Origin: Candidatus Latescibacterota bacterium
GTDB lineage: Bacteria; Krumholzibacteriota; Krumholzibacteriia; JACNKJ01
Length of the DNA stretch: 64,000 nucleotides
NCBI GenBank assembly: GCA_020633725.1
Contig: JACKDC010000002.1
Coordinates: 434,001-498,000 of the forward strand
Direction of reading: 5' to 3'
Shown here: positions 27,301 to 32,927 of the stretch, piece after piece
How positions within the stretch are numbered: position 1 is the stretch's first letter
Layout: every line of letters begins with the position of its first letter
Position numbers and translations under genes: made by a program
Notes under the pieces: model-generated
Database searches by the model: none
What the model was told of the DNA's origin: nothing
Seen by the model: only the letters and a program-made list of their open reading frames with translations

Positions 27301-27906
27301 AATCCGCTCCAGTCCTTCACGCTGTCGCTCCGCCAGTCCTACGACCTGAACACGGGCGAGCGGCAGAGCACGACCCTCAGCGGCAACCTGGCGCTCTCCG
27401 GCCGCTTCAGCTACGGCGAGCAGGAGAAGGACGAGCGCGCGCGCAACCTGGTGCTCCAGCGCGAGGGCGGCGCAGCGCCCACGGACACGACGCAGGCCGC
27501 CCCCGCCGCCGACGGCAGCGGCTTCGACCCCGACGCCCCGCTGCGGGACGAGGCCCCCGCGCCGCCGCGCGGCCCCGTCGGCGAGCAGCGCTGGAACTTG
27601 TCCGGTAGCTTCTCGTTGAACCGCACCCAGACGAGTTCGCCCAGCCCCACCGTCAACCTCAGAGGTCGCGTCGACCTTACAGATAACTGGAGCCTCGACT
27701 ATCAAACGAGCCTGAGCCTTCAGGACGGCGAGCTGGGCACGCAGTCGATCCATGTGACACGCAACTTGCACTGCTGGGAGGCGACCTTCTCGCGGCTTGT
27801 CTTCCAAGGACGGGAGCAGTACTATTTCCGCATCTACCTGAAAGCGCACCCCGAGGACATCAAGCTCGAGTCGGGTGACCGCAGCGCCGGGTACGGCGGG
27901 TTCTAA
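24319..27906 (+). CDS. lptD: LPS-assembly outer-membrane protein LptD with extended OstA-like N-terminus
   Basis: 1195 residues, longer than E. coli LptD (784). The signal peptide is LVAVLLVLASAAVASGQ. Residues about 50-520 are OstA/LptA-like repeats (for example FLRGNVVATEGATRIVGDRGHY), and the segment ACTYTTCD (C526 and C531) followed by the VPLFYLPYLFND block marks the start of the 26-strand-type barrel. Sequence after about residue 570 is aromatic-rich beta strands. A disordered Pro/Ala/Asp-rich insert lies near residues 1045-1095. LptD inserts lipopolysaccharide into the outer leaflet, so the cell should have LPS or a similar glycolipid. The start overlaps the ROK gene by ATGA. Confidence 0.88.
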   Translation: MRRLVAVLLVLASAAVASGQQETGRARVFNWRGGGQLDYSRVDSLSVTRLEKFWCQSDSMEVTADLAERRVNERRGSDEFFLRGNVVATEGATRIVGDRGHYDRNLDQATVSGNVSIDDAETVIHCDRAVYDHGAQIIHLEGHVDVLQTGSRLRAERVSYHRETGFTEAFGAVEIEDLKEGTVLRGEHGSFDRQRDIAQMDAEPVLLSTSDGDTVRVTAQRMRQLRGDSLAVAVGDVRYLRGFTEALCDSALFWQAEDRLQLYGTPRVLRKGGVLSGDTLELFFEQGEVRRMNIDGEARFRDRPAAPHVFPGKQSEIRGERFRVGFKKGEISTVEVQGEPYSLYIPPLENQGRASMNEASGDSMLLRFDAGELDEVRIFGQAHGSYRYVDDWPTALASADSAAVDSLGFYGRFQERALTIDYEAEDILYQAAAERAYLEGQAQVSNADFVLQAKAIRFDAADDFLDARGEPVLIDQGDKLYGSLMEYAIDDKVGLVHEGATRYGDGFYTGERLKKNPEDRVHAYACTYTTCDLAEPHFHFSVDRMTIQTKDKIVGAPVRFYLGDVPLFYLPYLFNDLKRGRRSGFLQPDFEFGITLNDNKPQRFIRDVGYYWATSDYMDWTVRGSFEEKKSLFGTLSTRYYRRYFMNGSVNSNFNYDARRDLVTKAFAWGLHGTHSQTFGERTTLNANVDFVSSEKLRDIDNYTVEQTVDQRLTSNVGFSHKWDNLSLNTSYRRTQILNQKDADPATDNLLLDEAVPLSLSATPIPLFPGLTARDGIAGALASLKLTPRINYSRSSKQYETRKVVTESASTGTNLGLTMKLGILTVRPGVGASENWNRSNQPVSSDVLVPFGKPADLPYGGTPLSPFGESGALAEGSEGVVDRSGEFSHRWSASTSVSTKLYGLYYPHIGRLTGLRHTFSPSASWSYEESRGKSFSLGRRVNMSLDNSLDLKFGEGDKVQRKTGVLQWSLGTAYDLTKRPEENPWSALSSSVQFNPLQSFTLSLRQSYDLNTGERQSTTLSGNLALSGRFSYGEQEKDERARNLVLQREGGAAPTDTTQAAPAADGSGFDPDAPLRDEAPAPPRGPVGEQRWNLSGSFSLNRTQTSSPSPTVNLRGRVDLTDNWSLDYQTSLSLQDGELGTQSIHVTRNLHCWEATFSRLVFQGREQYYFRIYLKAHPEDIKLESGDRSAGYGGF

Positions 27907-27944
27907 TGCGGCGCCACGCGGCGCCCGCCAGCCGAGGGAGCAGC

Positions 27945-28238
27945 ATGAACAAAGCGGATCTCGTGGATCAGCTGGCCGAGGCCAGCGGTCTCAGCAAGAA
28001 GGACGCGCGCGCGGCGGTGGAGGTGCTCTTTGCCACCGATCCTCGCAACGGCGTCATCGCGAATGCGCTCGAACGGGGCGACAAGGTGCAGATCACGGGC
28101 TTCGGCACCTTCGAGCTTCGCCAGCGCAAGGCCCGCACGGGCCGCAATCCCCGCACCGGCGAGGAGATCAGCATCGCGGCCAGCCGCGCGCCGGTCTTCT
28201 CGGCGGGCAAGGGTTTCAAGGACCGTTACAACGACTGA
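27945..28238 (+). CDS. hup: HU-family DNA-binding protein
   Basis: 97 residues from ATG 27945 (GAGGGAG upstream). The two-helix dimerisation region (MNKADLVDQLAEASGLSKKDA) and the DNA-wrapping arm (GFGTFELRQRKARTGRNP followed by GEEISI) match HU. The conserved C-terminal block is PVFSAGKGFKDRYND. There are about seven additional residues (ATDPRNG) between the helices compared with E. coli HU. It is a nucleoid protein that bends DNA. Confidence 0.93.
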   Translation: MNKADLVDQLAEASGLSKKDARAAVEVLFATDPRNGVIANALERGDKVQITGFGTFELRQRKARTGRNPRTGEEISIAASRAPVFSAGKGFKDRYND

Positions 28239-28286
28239 GGCGTCGCCGGGACTCACCCGGCGGCGAGCGAAGGAGAGATAGCAACC

Positions 28287-29639
28287 ATGCCAAGCCAGCG
28301 ACACGGCCTCCTGCTGGGAGGCGCCCTGCTGCTGCTGGGAACGGTGTTCGGCGCCGTTCCGGCCGCCCATGCCGATGTGGACGTCGTCATCGGCTACGAG
28401 ACTCGAGCCGTTGGCGAGCTCGAGCAGTGTGGGTGACATAGCAAGCAGAAGGGCGGCGTCGCCCGGCGGGCGGCGCTAATCAACACGCTTCGCGACGAGA
28501 GTGAGAACGTCCTCATCCTGAGCGGCGGCGACAACGTTTCCAACAAGGGCGATCGCCAGTGGAACCGTCAGTCGCAGATGCTGCTGAGCATGATGGGCGA
28601 GATGGGCACAGGTGCGGCGGCCGTGCAGAGCCAGGATCTCTTCCTGGGCCTGGACGTGCTGAACAGCGCCGCGGCGGAGCACGGCCTCAGCCTGATTTGC
28701 GCCAATCTGGTGGGGGAAGACGGCAAGCCGCTCTACCCGGCCTACAAGGTGTTCACCTACGGCGACAAGAAGCTGGGCGTGCTCGCGGTGACGGATCCGC
28801 GCCTTCAGAGCGCCATCAAGAGCATGCCGAACGGACTGAAGTTCGACGACCCCGCCCCCGCGCTGGCGGCCGGCGTCAAGGCGCTCCATGATGCGGAGGG
28901 CTGCGACGCGGTGGTCCTGCTCTTCGGCGGCCGCCGGGAGCAGGCGCTGGAGCGCTGCAAGGATCTGCAGGGCGTCGATCTGATCTTCTACGGCAACGCG
29001 ACGATCAGTCAGCGCGTGCCTGCCGAGACGGATGCGGGGGTTCCCGTGTACACCGCGGCCAACCGCGGCAAGGACTTCGGCGAGATCACGCTGACGATGA
29101 AGGACGACGGCACGGTGGAGCTCAGTCCGATGCTCATTCACGAGCTGGACAAGAACTACGCGGAGGAGCCGAGCTACGCCGAGCGCGTGAACGCGTTCAA
29201 GGCGGAGATCGAGGTCGAGCACACGCGCGCGCAGGAGATCGAGACGATGGCGCGGGAGTTCAGCGCGGCGCCGGTGACGGACACCTACCTGGGGACGGAC
29301 ACCTGCGCACGCTGCCACGCGGACATCGCGAAGAAGTTCGAGAGCTCGGCGCACGCGCACGCAATGGCCACGCTCGAAGCCAAGTACGAGGACAACAACC
29401 CGGACTGCGTGGCCTGCCACGTGACCGGCTGGAAGGAGCCCGGGGGCTACGGGATCGATCCGCAGAACCGGGCCATGCTGGCCGGCGTGCAGTGCGAAGC
29501 CTGCCACGGCTACGGGACGGCGCACGACCGCAGCACGAACGCCATGGCGGCGCCCAAGGACATGTGCCTGCGCTGCCACGACGCCGCGAACAGCCCCGAA
29601 TTCGACTTCGACCGCTACTGGGCGAAGATCAAGCACTAG
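28287..29639 (+). CDS. Predicted selenoprotein: UshA-like phosphoesterase domain fused to tetraheme cytochrome
   Basis: 450 residues if the in-frame TGA at 28434-28436 is read as selenocysteine (residue 50). The upstream part starts at ATG 28287 with a signal peptide (LLLGGALLLLGTVFGAVPAAHA), then ETRAVGELEQCG, then Sec, then HSKQKGGVARRAALIN; the frame stays open to 29639. In homologs I recall, the block reads GxLEPCGC...GGLARR with Cys at this place. A hairpin follows the UGA (see SECIS). Residues about 60-330 look like a metallophosphoesterase/UshA fold. The C-terminal part has four CXXCH haem sites (C340, C374, C403, C427) like cytochrome c554. It is presumably periplasmic. The enzyme activity is not known. 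Confidence 0.8.
28437..28477 (+). promoter_or_regulatory. Candidate bacterial SECIS hairpin after the UGA codon
   Basis: Two alternative stems can form just downstream of UGA 28434-28436. One is GGGCG (28451-28455) with CGCCC (28460-28464) around GCGT. The stronger one is GCGTCGCC (28456-28463) with GGCGGCGC (28469-28476) around CGGCG, 27 bases after the UGA. Both have a G in the first two loop positions and spacing within the 16-37 bases given for the published bSECIS consensus. Confidence 0.6.
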
Positions 29640-29647
29640 GGGACGGC

Positions 29648-30346
29648 GTGCGCAGAACGGCTGTCGTGGCGGCCTGCCTTGGACTGGCCGCCGGATTCAT
29701 CGCCCGGACGGGGAGCGCCTCGGCGCTCCTCGAGCCGGGCTTCTTCATGGCCTATCGCGTGGAGACCGTCAGCGCGGGCCAGCGCGCGGAGCAGCGCTTC
29801 CGCGTGGAGGTCACGGACGACCGCGGCGGCGGCCGCCGGGGGGTCCTGCTCAGCATCGACGGGGCGCCGTCCTACCGGGCCGTCTACCAGACCGACGACG
29901 ACGAGCCCATGGGCGTCTTCGACGCCGAGCGCTTCGAGCGAATGGAGGGCCTGCAGGACGGCGAGTGGCTGCCGCTGGCGACCGACGACGTGGAGATGTT
30001 CGACGCGCTGCGGGCCATGGAGGCCAGCCTTGCGGGCGGCGCGGCCTCGAGCGACTCCACCGTCACCTTGGGCGGACGCGACTGGACCGCCCAGCGCTAC
30101 GCCCTGACGGACAGCTCGACCACGGTGCAGGAGAGCGCGAGCGTCACGCTGCGCACGGAGCGCCGCACGCAGGGCGTGGCGTGGATGATCCCCGAGCTTC
30201 CCTTCGGCGGCTGGCTGCGCTACGAGGCGCTGACGGAGGCGCGCAAGGTGAGCGAGGTCGGCGGCCGCCGCTTCGCCGGCGACCCCGAGGCCAGCCGCGA
30301 AACGTGGACCCTGGTCGAGCTGGGACTCCCCCCGAACAATAAGTAA
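29648..30346 (+). CDS. Hypothetical exported protein
   Basis: 232 residues from GTG 29648, eight bases after the selenoprotein stop, so probably co-transcribed with it. A signal peptide (RTAVVAACLGLAAGFIARTGSASA) precedes an alternating beta-rich domain with segments such as 'YRVETVSAGQRAEQRFRVEV' and 'VTLGGRDWTAQRYAL'. No Cys is present in the mature part and no catalytic motif is seen. Not recognised; it may be a periplasmic partner of the selenoprotein. Confidence 0.7.
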   Translation: MRRTAVVAACLGLAAGFIARTGSASALLEPGFFMAYRVETVSAGQRAEQRFRVEVTDDRGGGRRGVLLSIDGAPSYRAVYQTDDDEPMGVFDAERFERMEGLQDGEWLPLATDDVEMFDALRAMEASLAGGAASSDSTVTLGGRDWTAQRYALTDSSTTVQESASVTLRTERRTQGVAWMIPELPFGGWLRYEALTEARKVSEVGGRRFAGDPEASRETWTLVELGLPPNNK

Positions 30347-30450
30347 AGTCCGCCGGGCGCGTCCTACGCCGTGGGCGCCGCGTTCGAGCGGGGCGAACAC
30401 CCCTCCTGGCCAGCCCTGGCGGCGGTTCGCCGCGTCCGCCCGCATTCCCC

Positions 30451-30479
30451 TTGACATGTTCTTGACGATTGGATAGTGT
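30451..30479 (+). promoter_or_regulatory. Strong sigma-70-type promoter for the zinc-ribbon gene pair
   Basis: TTGACA (30451-30456, perfect -35) and TAGTGT (30474-30479) are exactly 17 bases apart. The transcript would begin near 30486 with about 100 bases of leader. Confidence 0.7.
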
Positions 30480-30485
30480 GTCCAC

Positions 30486-30588
30486 TACATCTGGGGCGCT
30501 ACTGTCCATTTCAGGACCCAAGGCCCCATATCTAGGGTGAGAGAAATCACCCCGCGACGAGTCATTACTCAAAGGAAAGGGTGAGCCG
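30486..30588 (+). other. Structured 5' leader of the zinc-ribbon gene pair
   Basis: The leader holds a hairpin GGGGC/GCCCC with an inner GTCC/GGAC stem (about 30493-30527) and a second hairpin GGGTGA-GAGAAA-TCACCC (30535-30552). No known riboswitch class was recognised. The ribosome binding site AAGGAAAGGGTG precedes ATG 30589. Confidence 0.4.
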
Positions 30589-30801
30589 ATGAGTAATACG
30601 AATCCGGGCGTTGCCACGTCTGCCTACCTGGAACGTGAGCTGGATTCTAATAAGAAATACGTCAAGTACCACAAACTCCTCGCCAAGGCCGAGAAGGAAG
30701 GCCGCATCGACGGGCGCTACGCGTGCCCGGTGTGCGGCATGCGCTACATGGTCTGGGACGAGGCCGATACGTGCTGCAAGTTGCTCCCGGGGATGAGGTA
30801 G
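30589..30801 (+). CDS. Small hypothetical protein with CPVCGM zinc-ribbon-like motif
   Basis: 70 residues. The N-terminal half is charged and helical (YLERELDSNKKYVKYHKLLAKAEK). The C-terminal half holds CPVCGMRYMVWDEADTCCKL, a candidate metal site with four Cys. The gene has an excellent ribosome binding site and follows a strong promoter, so it is likely well expressed. It lies 25 bases upstream of another zinc-ribbon protein. Function unknown; an RNA- or transcription-associated role is possible. Confidence 0.7.
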   Translation: MSNTNPGVATSAYLERELDSNKKYVKYHKLLAKAEKEGRIDGRYACPVCGMRYMVWDEADTCCKLLPGMR

Positions 30802-30826
30802 CCCGCCGGCGCGGAGAGAGGATTCC

Positions 30827-31207
30827 ATGAAGCAGTACTGCTCCGTTTGCAAGGACCACCTCGACATGGAAGTGGTGGAAGAGGGCGGAGAAGACGAGGT
30901 CACTTGGCTGAAGTGCCCGCGTTGCAAGGGAATCCTGCCTCACATGAAGCTGGAGGGCGAGGACGAAGGCGCCTCGGCCCCGGAGGCCGAGGCGTTCAGC
31001 CTCGACGGCATCGACGAGGCGTCGGTCCATGAGTACGACGCCTCGCGGAACTACGAGGTGGGGGACGTCATCTACCATCGCTCGTGGAACGACTACGGGC
31101 GCGTGGTGGAGAAGCTGATCCTGCCCGGGGACCGTCATGCCATCAAAGTGCAGTTCCTCAACCAGGGCGACGTCAACTTGCTCGAGGCCGTCCGCAACGA
31201 GGCCTAG
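30827..31207 (+). CDS. Two-domain hypothetical protein: N-terminal zinc ribbon and C-terminal SH3-like domain
   Basis: 126 residues. The first 45 form a zinc ribbon with CSVC and CPRC pairs. An acidic linker (EGEDEGASAPEAEAF) leads to the C-terminal block YEVGDVIYHRSWNDYGRV and IKVQFLNQGDVNLLEAV, which resembles the CarD/SH3-like domain found at the end of uncharacterised zinc-ribbon proteins in delta-proteobacteria. A good ribosome binding site (GAGAGAGG) precedes the ATG. Possible role in transcription or binding to RNA polymerase is inference. Confidence 0.7.
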   Translation: MKQYCSVCKDHLDMEVVEEGGEDEVTWLKCPRCKGILPHMKLEGEDEGASAPEAEAFSLDGIDEASVHEYDASRNYEVGDVIYHRSWNDYGRVVEKLILPGDRHAIKVQFLNQGDVNLLEAVRNEA

Positions 31208-31217
31208 CGCGGGCGCG

Positions 31218-32066
31218 CTGCGCGCCCGTGTCGTCGTCAGCGTGGTTCTACTGGTCCTGCTCGGGGGCCGGTCTGCGCACGCCCGCCTGCTTCTCCTGGA
31301 GTCGCCGCTCGAGAGCCTCGCGCCGCTGCCCGCGGATGCGCGTCGTCTGGAGTTCAGTTCGACGGCCTTCGGTGCGCAGCACTGGGCCGGCCAGCGCCTC
31401 CAGCTGCGCTACGCCGGTTCGCGCGGCACGCAGCTAAGCTGGAGCCTCGCGCTGCCCTGGCTGTACTCGTCCTATGCGAACGGCGGGCGGTCGGGGCGCG
31501 ACAACCTCTTCCTGGGGGCGGGGCTGCGCGTGCTCGGCGACGAGGGCGCGCGCCTGCGCGTGGGCGGCGAGCTGTGGCTGCCCTTCGCGGCCCCGGAACT
31601 CGCGCCCCTCGGGGAACGGCGCGCGTTCGGGCGCCTGGCGCTGCTGGCCGGCGGCGGGCCGCGCGCACCGCTGCAGGTTTCGCTGAGCTGGCGAACCGAG
31701 CTGCGCGGGCTGGGCCCGGAACTCGACGCGTCCGCCGATCAACGCATCTGGCCCGAGCGCTGGAATCTGGACGCGCGACTCGGCCGCTTCCCGGCGGCGG
31801 GGCTTGCCGCCTTCGTGCGCGGCGGCAGCTCCCTGCAGTACGACGACGGCAAGCGCCGCCAGCTCGGCTGGATCGGCGGCGGCGCGCAGTTCGCCTGGGG
31901 GGAGGTCTTCAGCGTCGAGCTGTCAGGCGAGGGCTGGCTGGGGCTGGGTGGCGACCCCGTGCGCCCCGACTACCGGCTGCGCCTGACCCTGCGCCGCGAC
32001 GCGATCGCGCCGCCAGCGCCCGCCGAACCTGCGTCCCCGGGCGAGCCGTCCTCCAGCGGATCCTAG
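31218..32066 (+). CDS. Hypothetical outer-membrane beta-barrel-like protein
   Basis: The frame has no ATG near its beginning. The choices are CTG 31218, which gives a complete signal peptide (LRARVVVSVVLLVLLGGRSAHA, 282 residues), or GTG 31242, which leaves a shortened one. The mature protein is rich in alternating strands with aromatic and Gly residues (for example 'LQLRYAGSRGTQLSWSLALP' and 'GWIGGGAQFAWGEVFSVEL'), typical of a small outer-membrane barrel. A Pro/Ala/Ser-rich tail ends the protein. Its stop shares the bases CTAG with the stop of the convergent gene. Start choice is uncertain. Confidence 0.65.
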   Translation: MRARVVVSVVLLVLLGGRSAHARLLLLESPLESLAPLPADARRLEFSSTAFGAQHWAGQRLQLRYAGSRGTQLSWSLALPWLYSSYANGGRSGRDNLFLGAGLRVLGDEGARLRVGGELWLPFAAPELAPLGERRAFGRLALLAGGGPRAPLQVSLSWRTELRGLGPELDASADQRIWPERWNLDARLGRFPAAGLAAFVRGGSSLQYDDGKRRQLGWIGGGAQFAWGEVFSVELSGEGWLGLGGDPVRPDYRLRLTLRRDAIAPPAPAEPASPGEPSSSGS

Positions 32067-32806
32067 CGCCGGCTCAGCAGCTCCAGCTTGTACTTGCCGT
32101 ACTTGAAGCGGCTGCCGTCGCCGGAGATCACGAGCCGTGACTTCTCGTCGGGGCGCACGAGCACCTCCGGCACCTCCAGCTCGGCCGACAGGAGCTGGGA
32201 CTGCTTCTCGCCCTGCTCCATGCGGTCCAGCTCGTTGCCCAGCACCACCAGCACGCGGTGCGGCCCCGCCGGCAGCGTGAGCGTGACGGGAGGGAACTGG
32301 TGCTGGTTGCGCAGGAAGGTCCAGCCGCGGTCGGCGAACTCCTTCTCGATGCTGTCGTCCTCGGTCTCGCTGAGCAACTCGCCGTCGACGTAGATCTTGA
32401 GGTGCAGCGTGTTCAGTTCGACCATGCGCTCGCGATCCGCGGGGCTGCGATAGCGGGCCGAGGAGCGCGGGACGTCGCCGATCAGGGCGACTTCCAGTTC
32501 GCCGCTGCCCTGCATCGCCGGCCGGGCGGCCTCCTGGGCCGGCGCGGGCGCGGTCGGCGGGGCCGCGGTCGCGCCGCGGGGATCCTCCAGCAGGATCGCC
32601 TTGATCTGATCGCGCGGAACGGCGAGGGAGTCCGCGTAGCTGGTGCGCAGCACCAGCTGTTCCGCGTCCATGCTCACGACCTCGCCGTGGAGCACGGAGC
32701 CATCCTGGAGCTGGACGTACTGCTGCATCGCCTCGGCGGCATGGGCCACGGCCGCCGGCAGGGCGGCGAGCGCGAGCAGGGACAGGCATCGACGGAGTTG
32801 CATCAT
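32063..32806 (-). CDS. Hypothetical exported protein with SH3/LSm-like N-terminal domain
   Basis: 247 residues from the ATG at 32806, preceded by TGAGGT. A signal peptide (CLSLLALAALPAAVAHA) is followed by YVQLQDGSVLHGEVVSMDAE, a small beta-barrel of the kind in LSm or YrzI-like periplasmic proteins. A Pro/Ala linker leads to a C-terminal domain of about 130 residues with no known family (LKIYVDGELLSETEDD and PVTLTLPAGPHRVLVVLGN). The last domain resembles 'PEGA-like' carbohydrate-type beta folds. Function unknown. Confidence 0.7.
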   Translation of the reverse strand: MMQLRRCLSLLALAALPAAVAHAAEAMQQYVQLQDGSVLHGEVVSMDAEQLVLRTSYADSLAVPRDQIKAILLEDPRGATAAPPTAPAPAQEAARPAMQGSGELEVALIGDVPRSSARYRSPADRERMVELNTLHLKIYVDGELLSETEDDSIEKEFADRGWTFLRNQHQFPPVTLTLPAGPHRVLVVLGNELDRMEQGEKQSQLLSAELEVPEVLVRPDEKSRLVISGDGSRFKYGKYKLELLSRR

Positions 32807-32927
32807 GCTGAACCTCACGGGAGAGCGTCCGGGCGCCCCGGCTTGCATCGGCGGGGCGGCTGTGGCAGCTTCGGCGCAGTCTAGGCGGACGGCGCCGGTG
32901 GCACAAACACTTTCAGGGGAGCCGGGC

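Noticed and set aside
28578..29639. Gene starting at ATG 28578 as the complete cytochrome protein
   Set aside because: This start lacks a signal peptide, which c-type haem proteins need; extending through the UGA restores one and keeps the frame.
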